This document shows, in pieces, positions 25,561 to 37,421 of a DNA stretch of 64,000 bases. Every line of letters begins with the position of its first letter. Within the stretch, counting starts at the first letter, position 1. Made by a program: the position numbers and the translations under genes. The notes beneath the pieces are model-generated. The model saw nothing but the letters and a program-made list of their open reading frames with translations. It was not told the DNA's origin and ran no database searches. Source of the DNA: Cotesia glomerata (taxonomy: Eukaryota; Arthropoda; Insecta; Hymenoptera; Braconidae); contig NC_058167.1 of assembly GCF_020080835.1 (NCBI RefSeq), positions 14,407,403-14,471,402 on the forward strand, in the 5' to 3' direction.

Positions 25561-27830
25561 TCATTTACGAGCTGGAGCATTACAAATCGGTCTTGTTAAA
25601 CAAGCCTCGACTCTTTCACAAACACTTTTTATTCCAGACGTCGCATCGACAACATTTACTGAATCCCCAGCATGCTTTAATATCGACTCAATATTTTCTT
25701 CAAACAGTTTCAGCTTAAAGGACATTAAATTTGAATAATTAATCCCATTAAAAAAAAAAATGTCTTGTCAATTTAACTTGAAAAAAAAAACCTCGCCATT
25801 AAAAAGCAATCAAGGTTTTAAATTTGAGGCTTCATTATACATTTATACATTTAAGCCACTCAATAATAATAACAATGATAATTATTATTAAATTAAACAG
25901 AAAAAATAGCTTACATCCTGTTCAACTTTACTGCCATAATCTTTCGGATGAGCAGCCAATTCTTGACCAAAATCACTCTGAAAATCTGAGTCTATCGTTA
26001 AGTGATGCTCGCTTCCGGTAAGTATATTAAATCGCCGAGACAGTAATCGTTCTCTGCATGTCACTTGATCGACGCTGAGAAAAATGATCCTGACCCCCCG
26101 CACCGATAAAAAATATAATAAATAATAAGTTATAAATAAAAATAAAAAATTTAGTAAATCCGTAGCAATAAAAACTACACTTAATATTAAAAGTCTTTTT
26201 GTCGACTTATCAGTAATCATAAAACCTGTTTGGAGGTGTCGTAAGCGAATTCAGCAGCCGAAAATCTTCAACAGTCAGCGGATATCTAGTCAATACCCAG
26301 CCTTTTCTGTTACACTCCTGGCTCATCAATTTATTCTAAGTATTATTCAAATTTTTAGATAAGAATATATCTCTAATATTATATTAATGCACTAATATAC
26401 ACACATATTGAATAGGCATTACTATACCTCCACGACCTTAAATCTCATTTCCGAGCCGGGTACCGTACCCCGATAATCCAAAGAGCGTAGCTCTTCGCCG
26501 AGCAATGAATTTTGTTTCTTCGTTTGCTCTATCAGATAATCCAAGTCAACATTTACAAGGCCGTATTTTTGAGAGAGATATTTCGCCACGGTTCTAAATC
26601 CTGATCCTCGTGGACCTATCAGTACTACACAATAAATACACGGTATATTGTATCTTTGTCTTCTAGTGATTGAGATACAAATGTTTCCTATCTCTTCACA
26701 TGTTCTTCCCGTAGATTCTATTTTCTATTTAAATACCAATAAATAATGATAATGATGTATCACTAATTGTAAAACTAAATACATAACTGAGTAATTACTA
26801 ATAAAATTTACGTGTAAAAAAGGCTTGTATTCATCACGAAGACTATTAATGTGTAAATTATAATCAGCAGAGCCGTTATTTTTGCTAACCTGTGCCTTCA
26901 ATGCATTATCACGAGAATTATCTCCTAGTAAAAATGACGCATTCATTATTTTTCTTTATTTATTATCAATTACTATTACTATTTATTATCCGTACCTAAA
27001 CTGTCAATTATTTCAAAGACATGAGTCGGAAGAATGCCATTTCTTTTCAAAGCACAAGCTTCTGAGTTATTTCTAGGGAAATCTTACAAAAGAATATATT
27101 TTATAATATTAAATATTAATTTTTTACTATAACTATTGCTGCATTTATTTACCAATAAATATCCAGTCTTTGCAAGAATATAAATTTTCTAAGCTCAAAT
27201 TTACAAATGAATCATTAAATTGATTTTCGGGTTTGATATTCAATTTCTCCGATAAATATTCAGCTAGCTTTTTTTTATCTAGTTGAGAAAATATTTTATT
27301 TAGAATTTAAAAAATAATTAATTTACGAATTTACCAAAATCCGGCGAAGATAGAAGAATTATTCTCAGGCGATCTCGGTAGACTGGATTTTCTTCCAGCC
27401 AATGCTTGATGAAGTCTAGAGGATCGCTTGGTTTTTGTATCACAAGATCTGTGTTAATATCCTAGATGAATTATTAAAAATTCAGCTAATTTGATTTTTT
27501 TATCACAATTTTCATGATAATAAAGTTAGCCGACATTTAAAAATTTTTAGAATTTTTTTTCATTGAAAAAATCATTACAAAAAAAGTTTTTTTTTAATTT
27601 CATTTGTAAAAAATTTGAAAAACTGTAAGTGAAATTAAAAAAAGTTTTGTTTCAATTTAATATTTACTAAACAAAATCAAAAAATAAAAAATGTCGGCTA
27701 ACTTTATAATTATCAAATTTCTGCATCTCGAATCATGAATTACACTTACATTAAACAATTCATAAATACGATGCTTTTCAAGGTAAGGCAAATAACGACT
27801 TAACCCAATATATTTTTTTGTCATATTCAT
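25561..27830 (-). CDS. AK8: Adenylate kinase 8-like protein with altered P-loops
   Basis: Nine exons join in frame on the minus strand (27830-27750, 27461-27335, 27278-27153, 27082-26996, 26924-26812, 26724-26428, 26335-26226, 26089-25915, 25713-25561), giving about 422 residues against 479 in human. The architecture is two tandem adenylate-kinase-like domains, as in axoneme-associated AK8. The N-terminus RYLPYLEKHRIYELF and the LVIQKPSDPL motif are typical. The first P-loop region reads LLSSPDFGKKKL without the GxPGSGK pattern. The second reads IGPRGSGFRT, with Phe (codon TTT) in place of the essential Lys. The family normally converts AMP plus ATP to ADP; this copy may have lost activity. 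The start is the first in-frame ATG after a TGA. Head to head with the C19orf25-family gene. Confidence 0.82.
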
Positions 27831-28056
27831 TTTCCAATCTCAATTCTCTCTTAATTCGTCAATTATTTTTTTACTTGTGTAATTTTTAATTAATAATATA
27901 TTAAATTGTAATTAAAAGCAAACAAAGAGCTACAAATCTGTTCAAATTTCCATTCAAACGGATTTTGTAGTAGATATAACAACTCTGGACCTGCGTGAAG
28001 TAATCGATTCCAACAATCGAATAAGTAGAAATCGAAATTTCAAACAACTTCAGTTT

Positions 28057-28070
28057 GTTACTTCGGTAAT
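28057..28070 (-). promoter_or_regulatory. RFX X-box-like site between AK8 and the C19orf25-family gene
   Basis: On the minus strand the site is ATTACC GA AGTAAC, a full match to RYYVYY(N1-3)RRHRAC. It is about 230 bp upstream of the AK8 start, in the shared upstream region. The role is inferred. Confidence 0.42.
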
Positions 28071-28235
28071 TGACCACCTTTCTGCGTAGCGTTCGCGTTT
28101 GTCAATCAATTAATGGTCGTCGACCAACAGAAACAAAATTCTTTTGACACATTCATAAAAAAAATAACAAATAATAATTTTTAAAATAAAAAGAAGTAAT
28201 TTTTGAGAATAATAATTACTATTAATTAATTAACA

Positions 28236-28771
28236 ATGAATATGTTTGGAGGAAAAAAAAGTAACCTACCACCTCGACCAAGTCTTCCTCTAGGAGAACA
28301 AATTATGGAAGACCTTCAAAATGCAAAATCTAATGATGTCGCATTTAATATTAATAAAAATGGTATGTATTTAATGTTAATCATTGAAAATTTTTAAAAT
28401 TTTCCAATAATTTAATTTTAGATTGATTATCAATTATTTATTTATTTATTTATTATTACAGCTTTGTAAAGAATAATAGCTGTCAGAGGCGCTGTAATCG
28501 TCTTGATTTTTAGCGCCAAATTTGAACAAAAATTGAATTCTATTTTTAAATTACAGATAATAAACAATACAATTTGCATTTCCCGACGAATGTCAACGAT
28601 GCTGAAACAATATACCGCCAAGCCCGGAGATATGTAGATGGAATTGAGCAATTGAAAGTACTCTCTGAAAGTCTTAACCAAGAGCAATCAGCTCTTCAAG
28701 TCAGTTACGAAGAAATCGTTAAATTAGCACAAGAAATTCGTGATCAAGCACAAGCTGTTCTCGTGAATTAA
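28236..28771 (+). CDS. UPF0449 / C19orf25-family protein
   Basis: Two exons (28236-28362 and 28557-28771, phase 1) give a protein of 113 residues. The N-terminal LPPRPSLPLGEQIMEDLQNA and the following NDVAF match the start of the C19orf25 (UPF0449) family. The C-terminal half (AETIYRQARRYVDGIEQL onward) is predicted coiled coil, also as in that family. The function of the family is not established. The start is the first ATG of the frame; an internal Met two codons later is an alternative. Divergently arranged with AK8, with 405 bp between start codons, so co-regulation is possible. Confidence 0.85.
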
Positions 28772-29035
28772 TTTATATTTACATTTTTTAATAACAAACT
28801 ATACTTATATTGTTAAAAAAATTGACTCTTACCACCTAAATATTATAAATTTCATCCTAAAAACAATTAGTAAAACTTGTTAAGTTTTCAGTTCTGAAAT
28901 TCGAAATTCCCGCTCAGTACCGCAGTCAGCTGTTCCCAACAACAATTCTCTATTTTGATTTACGTCATATATTTTATATATTTTCATTTAAACAATTAGT
29001 TTCATGATAGTGCTTCAAGAATTAAGTTAAAAAAA

Positions 29036-31986
29036 ATGTTCAAATTTATCAAACAGTGTCCGAAGTTTCGGTTAGAAAATTTAGGTACGATATTTTTACT
29101 TTTTTAAAGATTGAAACTAGGTTATACATTTAGATTTATTATTGATTTTAGAATTAATTAATTCATACTTTTATTTTTATTAATCAATACTACTTTTTAT
29201 TGCTTTAATTTTTAATTATAAAATTTTTATTAATAAAAAAGAAGTAAAATTCTAAATAATAATAATAAAATTAGCCGACATTTTTTATTTTTTTATTTTG
29301 CTTAATTTATTAAACTAGAACTAAAAAATATTTTTAAAAAATTGCACTTATAATTTTTCAAGTTTTTTACAAATGAAAATTTTTTTTTATTTTTTTATAA
29401 TAATTTTGTAATAAAAAAAAATTCTAAAAATGTTTGTGACATTAAAGTTAGCTGTTACTTGATTAATTTTTAATTTTATTTAACAATTAAATTAATTCTA
29501 AAAAATTGCATTTTTAATTTTTGTAAAATTTCTACATGTCAATTTTTTTTTTTGCCATAATTTGTTAACAAAAGTTCTAAAAATGATTAAATATCTGCTA
29601 AATTAATTTTCATAAAATGTTAAGCAAATAAATTATTTTTTTCATCCAGGAATACAACAATTAGTTGACAATTACTCAACAATAATATCATCAAGCCCAA
29701 GTACCCGAAACCAATCATGCGATCATCACCAACAATTGTACGGCCAACCAACCGCACAAACGCATCCTCACCTTTTAAAACCCGGTGAATTGGTACCTGG
29801 AATAAAATTAGATGAGTTTAAAACCCGTCGGACAAAACTAGCAGATTACATTATAAAAAATTTCTCACCAAAAGATGCAACCTCTCATATTGTAATAATC
29901 CCATCCGCGAGCAAAGTTTACATGTCTGACAAAATTCCGTACGTCTTTCGCCAAAATTCAGATTTCTTGTACTTCACTGGCTGTCAGGAGCCCGACAGCG
30001 TTTTGGTGATGACAATTGACAGCGATAAGGTGTTATGTACGCTGTTCGTGCAAAAAAAAGACCCCAAGTCCGAGCTATGGGATGGACCGGTGACTGGAAC
30101 TGAGGCTGCTGCTGAGATGTTCGGATTTGACCAGTCACTCCCGGTCTCCGACTTTGACTCCTACTTAAATTCGCTGGTTAATAAGTACAAGTCCAGTGCA
30201 TCAATCTGGTATGACAATCATGACATTATTCACAAGGAAATTCATAAAAAAATATCTACGTTAGGAATACTAGCCAGTACGGATCGATGTCGGTTGGCCC
30301 CGACGTCAATAAAGGATATTTTTCATCAAATTCGCTTGATCAAGTCACCAGCTGAGATTGAATTGATGCAGAAGAGCTGTGATATCGCCTCGGAAGCTAT
30401 TGCAAAAACAATAAAAGTTACCAAGGCTGGTATGACAGAGCATCAATTGTTTGCGACGGTGGATTACGAGTGTCGGATGAATGGAGCCGAATTTTTGGCG
30501 TATCCTCCAGTTGTTGCTGGAGGAAGAAATGCTAATACTATTCATTACATTACAAATAATCAAATTTTGAATGATGGAGATATGGTCCTGATGGATGCTG
30601 GTTTGTGCTTTTTTATTTTATTTCAACATACATAATTTTCTATATCCATTAATTGTTATAAATTTTAGGATGTGAGTACCATGGATACTCGTCAGATATA
30701 ACAAGAACATGGCCTATTAGTGGTACCTTCAGTCCTCAACAGAAAATTTTATATGAGATAGTTCTCGAAGTACAAAAATCACTTATCAATCAATTGAAAC
30801 ACCTTCCTACCTTGGATGATTTATTTTATGAAATGGGCAACTTGTTGGGCAAAAGATTGCAAGAGATAGGCTTGATACCTAAAAATTATTCGCATGATAG
30901 ATTAGCGGCCACTGCTTTTACTTATTGTCCGCATCATGTGAGTCATTATCTGGGAATGGACGTTCATGATACAGGGAAAATTTCACGGAGTATTAGAACA
31001 CAGCCTGGAATGATTGTCACCGTTGAACCAGGTACTATATCTATATTATTAAGAGAATAAGCTTATATAAGGATGAGCTTACATCTTTAAAAATATCAAT
31101 AATTAAGAAATGACCTTGTATCTTGAGAACTATTGACATTTTTAAAGATATAAGCTCATCATGATGTTGCACTCATCAAGAGCTTTCATTTGAGTACCCA
31201 CATCAATTTTTCATATATTTTATATATTTATATATATTATATATATGTATATATGAAAAATATATCAAAAATGCATGTGGGTACTCAAATAAAAGCTCTT
31301 GATGAGTGTATCATCGGGATGAGCTTACATCTTTAAAAATATCAATAATTAAGAAATGACCTTGTATTTTGTGAACTATTGAGATTTTTAAAGATATAAG
31401 CTCATCCCAATGTTATACTCATCAAGACCTTTCATTTGAGTACCCACATCAATTTTTCATATATTTATATATATTATATATATGTATATATGAAAAATAT
31501 ATAAAAAATGCAAGTGGGTACTCAAATGAAAGCTCTTGATGAGTGTAACATCGGGATGAGCTTATATCTTTAAAAATGTTAATAGTTCTCAAGATACAAG
31601 GTCATTTCTTAATTATTGATATTTTTAAAGATGTAAGCTCAATAGTTAAAAAAGTACAATGCAATTTAACAAAAGTCATTATTTAATAAAGCAAAATTTT
31701 ATTTATTTATAATTCACAACTCCCAGCAGTCACATAGTGACTGCAAGGTTGCTAGTACTTATTAATAATTATAGTCATTATTATAATTGTATATAAATTC
31801 ATTAATTTACTTACAGGTATCTACGTTAATCCAAAAAATAAACTAGCACCGCGAGAATTTCATAATCTAGGAATCCGTATTGAAGATGATGTATTGGTTA
31901 AAGACGGAGAGCCACTTGTTCTTACGAGAAACTGCCCTAAAGAGATATCAGACATCGAATCGATAGTAAAGTGCAATGACTCGTAA
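29036..31986 (+). CDS. XPNPEP3: Xaa-Pro aminopeptidase 3, mitochondrial (intermediate cleaving peptidase type)
   Basis: Four exons (29036-29084, 29650-30600, 30669-31031, 31817-31986) give about 510 residues; human has 507. The N-terminus (MFKFIKQCPKFRLENLG) is basic and hydrophobic, like a mitochondrial targeting sequence. An aminopeptidase-P N domain is followed by a pita-bread M24 fold with its metal ligands: Asp in VLMDAGCEYHGYSSDITR (two Asp), His in HHVSHYLGMDVHDTG, Glu in VEPG and Glu in IRIEDDVLV. It removes a residue ahead of proline from processed mitochondrial proteins. The third intron is almost entirely a Helitron-like insertion beginning 8 bp after the donor. Convergent with PAICS. 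Confidence 0.95.
29262..29613. repeat. Two adjacent TTAGCCGACA-family foldback copies in XPNPEP3 intron 1
   Basis: The first copy runs from AAATTAGCCGACATT to about 29435. The second starts at AAAGTTAGCTG and ends TCTGCTAAATTAATTTTCAT at 29613, 37 bp before exon 2. Both carry the ATTGCACTTATAATTTTTCA-type core. Confidence 0.65.
31040..31755 (+). mobile_element. Helitron-like element with both ends, in XPNPEP3 intron 3
   Basis: It starts TCTATATTATTAAGAGAATA directly after A and ends GCTAG followed by T. The hairpin GCAGTCACATAGTGACTGC occupies 31726-31744, 11 nt before the end. The interior has alternating inverted ATAAGCTCATCCCGATG units. It has no coding capacity. Confidence 0.82.
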
Positions 31987-32633
31987 TTGAAAATATTTTT
32001 GTGATGATATTTATTAATTTGAACAGTTTTTGTTGTCAAATGTTTTATTCATACAGTTGCTTAACAGGTAATAATCTTATGTTGTAAATTTGTATCCAAT
32101 ATAGTACTACCAGTAATAACAATAGTATTGTATAAACAATTAAAGCAATTATAAACATTTATTCTAAGTGACATGTAAATTTATATAAATTATTTTCACA
32201 TTATTACATTATTTTAGGACTTTTCTGTTTTTATTGTAAAAATACATCAATCATTTATAGGCTTATAATGTAAAATTTAAAATAAAAAATTCAATAATTT
32301 TTTGGTTTACTTTTAGTTAATCTACAGCCTCAATTCGAAGACAATGTTTACGACGGAAAATATCTAAAAATATTAGTAATAAATTATTTTATTAAATATT
32401 AAAGTAGTAGAAATTGAATTTTTTATTTTATTACCTGGATAATATAATTAATTGACAGTTTTACTGTTTAAAATACAGTTGCTTTAGCGAGCACTATTAA
32501 TCCAAGACAAAATAAATATTTACTTTTTATAAATTATTTTTATCGGTAACCTCAGCACTTGTTATCATTAAACTCATTAAAATAAATTTTTTACAATCTA
32601 TTCAAGTCGTGAATTCACTGTTTAAAATATTAA

Positions 32634-32674
<41 letters not shown>

Positions 32675-32957
32675 ACATAAATTTAATTGTTTAAATCATA
32701 GATTTTTATATAAGGGCTAGACAGATTTAAAATAAATTGTACTCTTATTTCTCTTGATAATCATTGATATTTATTATTATTGTTATTAACACGAATCATT
32801 ATAAAATTCTCTAATAATAATTATAATAATTTCCAAATATTTATAAAGTAAAAAATAAATTGAAGGTAAGAAAATTATTTACATAATCGTTTATTATTTG
32901 TGTATTTTTTGTAGTTGCATACTTGAAGTTTAAAAATTATAAATTCGAGTATAAAAA
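31987..32957. other. Convergent intergenic region of XPNPEP3 and PAICS
   Basis: AT-rich 3' flanking DNA holding both untranslated ends. A (TTA)n microsatellite lies at about 32637-32673. No gene or structured RNA was seen. Confidence 0.6.
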
Positions 32958-35927
32958 TTATTGAATAGTTAAATCTCTCAACTTCTTATCAGCGTACTTC
33001 AAAGTGACAAAGTTATCAAGTTGTTTTACGCGAAGACGAGCCCAGACAACATGATCATGCAAAGCGTGGATTTGAGCTGCTGCAAGAGCTGCGCTCTCAG
33101 GATAACGTACAGTAGTACAGCCCAATCCTGAAATAAAATTTTTATAATTAATATTTCGTAAAATGATTAAAAAAAAAATATTTTAAAATTATAATATTTT
33201 AAAATTATAAGGGTGATTCTAAAATAATAACGTGCTAGGTGTACAAATAGTGATTATAAACTATCAGACATCATGTTTTCCTTATCTTTAAAATTTTTAT
33301 AATTTTTTCTTTCAAATTTAATTAAAAAAAAAAAATTTTTTTTTGTTTTTTTTAATTTCTCAAATTTATTAAATTTATCTTCTCTTTGCAGATGCTATGT
33401 ATTGTATAAAATCATTAATTCTAAACATTCTATACATAAAAATGTAATATATTGTTGTAAATTGCCGAGGGCGTTTCTTTACAAATAAATAATAATAATT
33501 TTTAAAATTATTACCCGAAGGAACGTTTAATGAAGACCAAATATCTTGGTCGACATTTTCAGTAGTAACAGGTGGGCAATTGATAACCGGGAATGCAGTG
33601 TTGCCTGAAAGTACTGGGCCAAGTCCATTGCTCCTACCAGCGACTGCGACCAATACAACCTGTAATGATAAGAATAAAGTAATTGTTTACAACTAAAAGC
33701 TATCGACCTTTGAACTCATTGATTAAATTAATTATAAATTAACAAACAAACCTTCTCGCCACTGCCTTCGTACTCAGCGAGTATTCTCATTGTCTCAGCA
33801 GTGCCTTTATGAGCACTAGTGACTCTCAATTGCGCCCTGAGTCCTAGATCAGCAGCATGCTTAGCGATTTTTTGACAGTGTTCCTTGTCTGAAGCCGATC
33901 CCATCAAAATAACGAGCATCGGCTTGGTCGGAGGAACAAGATAGTCCAACTGGTCAGCTACCCACTCGAAATTACGCTTTACTGTTTGCAAATCCGCGTC
34001 AGTAACAGTCGTGAGATTTCTGTACACCTAAAACAATTTTAATTTAAATTAATAAGCCAGATATTTAATCATAATTAAATTAATAATCACATAAATTTGC
34101 TTGGAAAATAAATTTTTATTACCTGCTTGTCCTTCATCAATCTTTTGTCTCCAGAAGGCCAGAGTCTCCAGGAATCGCTGTCGATGATATCAGAGACCAG
34201 AATTTCTCCTTCAGCATCAATACCGAACTCTATCTTCATGTCTATCAAAGCACAGTCGCGAGTTGCCCAAGCGCGCTCCAGAATTTCAAAAACAGCAAGA
34301 GTCATACGCTGCATTATATCGACCTCGTCTTTTCCGATGGTCACTCCGTTCAACTTGAACCCTGCTGATATTATCTGCTGCTCAGACCACTGGGGATCAT
34401 GGTTGGCGTCGTCTTTGTAGAAAGTTTCTTGAAGCGGAGGATTGAAGCGGTAACCTTCTGGTACTCCTGGAATATTTTAATTTACAAAATTAAATTTAAA
34501 AATAATTCATCTTATTTTTTGTCAATTTAATATAATACTAAAGTTAGCCGACGTTTTTGATTTTTTGATTTATTTTCAATAATTAAATTAGAAAAAAAAA
34601 TATTTTTTAAAAATTGCACTTTTAGTTTTTCAAGTTGTTTACAAATGAAATTTTTTTTTATAATTTTTTCAATAAAAAAAAATTCTAGAAGTCGGCTCAC
34701 TTAATTTTCATCAATTTAATTTGTTGTCAGTTTGATTACCTGGGTGTCTTTTGAGGAAACTTCCAGTTGCGAGACGTCTGGTGACCCACTCGATCGGTAC
34801 CATTTCACATTTCTTAGCTACAAAAGCTTTTTCTCCAGCTAACTTGACAAACGCAGTCTTCAGACCAGCTTTGTTCAGCAGTTCAAATACTTTAGCGTTG
34901 GTCGCTGTGCTGATAGCTGCTTTGCCTTCGAGAACATGGGATTTTACTCCGTCTCCAGCGGTGATTCTGTCTTTGCTCAGCAGCAGACATAGTGATGGTT
35001 CATCAGCAAGTTCATATACTTGCTTTGTTTTTCCTTCGATTATCAATTTTCCTGTTTTGTAACCTTAAAAGTAATTAAACGTTTTAATATTTTATTTTAC
35101 CTCCAATAATTTCGGTAATAAAATTTCCTAGACTATTTATAATAATAAAGTTAGCTAACGTTTTTTATTATTTTTATTTTTCTTCATTTATTAAATTAGA
35201 ACTAAGAAATATTTTTTTTTAATTGCAATTAGAGTTTTTCAAATTTTTTACAAATTAATTTTTTTTATATTTTTTTTAATAAAAAAAAATTATTAAAATT
35301 TTTAGATGTCGGCTAATTTTATGACATTAAAGTTAGCTGTCACTTAACAAATTTTTAATTTTATTTAACAATTAAATTAATTCTAAAAAATTATTTTTAA
35401 AAAATTGCATTTTCAATTTTTTTCTAATTTCTACATGTCAATTTTTTTTTCTTATTTTTTTTTTGCCATAATTTATTTGTTAACAAAAATTCTAAAAATT
35501 ATTAAATATCTGCTAAATTAATATACATCTAATTTTAGTATCAGACTATTTTTTTTTTAATATTTCATTTAAAAAAAAAAAAAGTGAATAAAATAATTCT
35601 AAAAATTTTTTAATTAAAAAGAAACTTAAAATTCTTATTAATTTTTAGATTTCAATAATAAGAACTTGATTAATAAAAACAAAGAAATTTTTATTAAAAA
35701 AACTCATAAAGGATGTAATAAAATTTTTTCGACTACTTCAACGGACCTTTAAATCTAAATTTAAAAACTTTTAGCCTAGACTGTACTAACGTACAAAATC
35801 TAAACACGTGCTCGTATTTAATATTAAAGAAATCAAATACTATCAACCTCAAAATAAAAATAAAAAAGTAACATAAAAAAAAACTGTTACTTAAATTACA
35901 AAAAATAATTTAAAACATACCTTCCAT
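32958..35927 (-). CDS. PAICS: Bifunctional phosphoribosylaminoimidazole carboxylase / SAICAR synthetase
   Basis: De novo purine enzyme carrying out two steps: carboxylation of AIR to CAIR and condensation with aspartate to SAICAR. Six exons (35927-35921, 35063-34740, 34466-34123, 34027-33752, 33659-33515, 33127-32958) give about 421 residues; human has 425. The first coding exon is only 7 nt, ATG GAA G. The N-terminal SAICAR synthetase domain begins GYKTGKLIIEGKTKQVYE and includes the WVTRRLATGSFLKR segment. The C-terminal AIR carboxylase domain carries LVILMGSASDKEHC and SAHKGTAETM. Divergent from PPAT, the first enzyme of the same pathway. Confidence 0.95.
34530..34711. repeat. TTAGCCGACA-family foldback in PAICS intron
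   Basis: It starts AAAGTTAGCCGACGTTTT and ends GTCGGCTCACTTAATTTTCA, with an AT-rich palindromic body. It ends 28 bp before the donor side of the neighbouring exon. Confidence 0.65.
35141..35525. repeat. Two adjacent TTAGCCGACA-family foldback copies in PAICS intron 1
   Basis: The first copy starts AATAATAAAGTTAGCTAACG and ends GTCGGCTAATTTTATGAC. The second continues from ATTAAAGTTAGCTGTCACTT to ATCTGCTAAATTAAT. The head-to-tail arrangement is the same as in XPNPEP3 intron 1. Confidence 0.6.
35805..35810. promoter_or_regulatory. E-box CACGTG in PAICS intron 1
   Basis: A palindromic CACGTG, the Myc/Max-type E-box, lies 111 bp into the first intron of PAICS. In insects such sites just downstream of growth-gene start sites are common Myc targets. 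Occupancy is inferred. Confidence 0.4.
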
Positions 35928-36850
35928 GTTATTAAAAGTTAATAAAATGCCGGCAAATTGCTGATTCTAGCAATGGGTCGAGTTCCAAGTACCAAGCATA
36001 TACTACCCAACTAATACAAAATAACAGTAGTATATTGTACCTCAATCCTCAATATATGTCCCCGCTTATTCTCGTTCCCTGACCTTCAGCCCCTTCCAAT
36101 AATCGTATCACAATTATTTCTCCCAAATAATTCTCAATATAATTTTTGTCTATCTCTCTCGTCGCACCATACATACCCATCTCCGATAGCGAATCAAATT
36201 GACTAGATAAATACCATCAAAAATACCAGCCTATAAATGTAAAAAAAAAGTTCAAATTATTATCACTTTATTTTTTTAAATATTTAAAAATGTGAAGAAT
36301 TAGCTGATAGTCACATTTTTATCATCAGCTCTTGCAATTCTATTTTTATAATTAAATGTTTTACTCCAATTAATTTATGAATTGTTATTTTCTTCAGATA
36401 TGCTTTAATATTGCAAGAAATATAATAATCATTAATATTTATTAATAATTTTTTATTAATCAAAATTTGCTGTCAGAATAAAAAAAGAAAGAGCGCAACT
36501 TTTAGACATTGGAAAAATTTTTAATAAATTATGTGTAAGTAAAAAAATTTATTATATATTATATATATTAAAAGTATATAATATATATACATATTATAGA
36601 TATATATGTGGTGTATAAAAAGACAAAGTTTTAAAGTAAAAGACGCTGCCACGCTGCGGCACTATATTACTCATTGCTACGGGGGCTACACCACGCGGTT
36701 CCTCGACCAAAAATTTTTTATTTTTTATTATTTTATAAACATATTCCCTACAACAAGTTTTGACTATTACAGAAAGGTATTCTGAGACTATACCAATATA
36801 TACTGCGCATTATTTACTTTTCGGTCTACTGGACTCATCTCACCCACGTG
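35928..36850. promoter_or_regulatory. Bidirectional promoter region of PAICS and PPAT
   Basis: This 0.9-kb region holds both 5' leaders. A likely PPAT leader exon ends at 36850 at a strong donor (CACGTG|GTAAGA), paired with the acceptor TTTCTCAG at 37404 just before the coding exon. The same hexamer at 36845-36850 is a CACGTG E-box. A GC-richer patch lies at about 36640-36710. Start sites are not visible from sequence alone. Confidence 0.5.
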
Positions 36851-37421
36851 GTAAGAGTTTATAAATATAAAATATTTTAATTTTATTTTATTGGAATTAA
36901 ATTTTTTTACATCAAATAAATTTAACAAAAAATTACAATTATAAAATAATTTTCAACAATAATAATAATAAATAATAATTATAATTATTTTTTTTTCACC
37001 AGAAAACTCGTTTAATTTAAGGTACAGTCACGTTAAAAATTTTTAATATTTCTAACATTTAAAAAATAAAAATAATTTTGTTGTTTTGTAAATACGAATA
37101 TAAATTGTTGATCAACAAGAGTGTTTTATTTATGCAAAATAAAATGATGAAATGTTTGTTATCATAAGATTGTGATAGTTAATTATTGACGTACATCAAA
37201 AGTTTATTATTAATATTATTATTATTATTATTGATGTTTTAATATCAGAAGTACGTAGGGGGTCATAAGTTTATAAGACCAATAGAGATAATATTTATGG
37301 ATTAAAAAAACCATGTCGAAATATTTTCAACATCGGAATATTTTCAAACTTTCTTGATAGTTTTCTTCAACAATAAATAACAAACAAATTATTTTATTTC
37401 TCAGGCGTGATCCAAGTAAAA

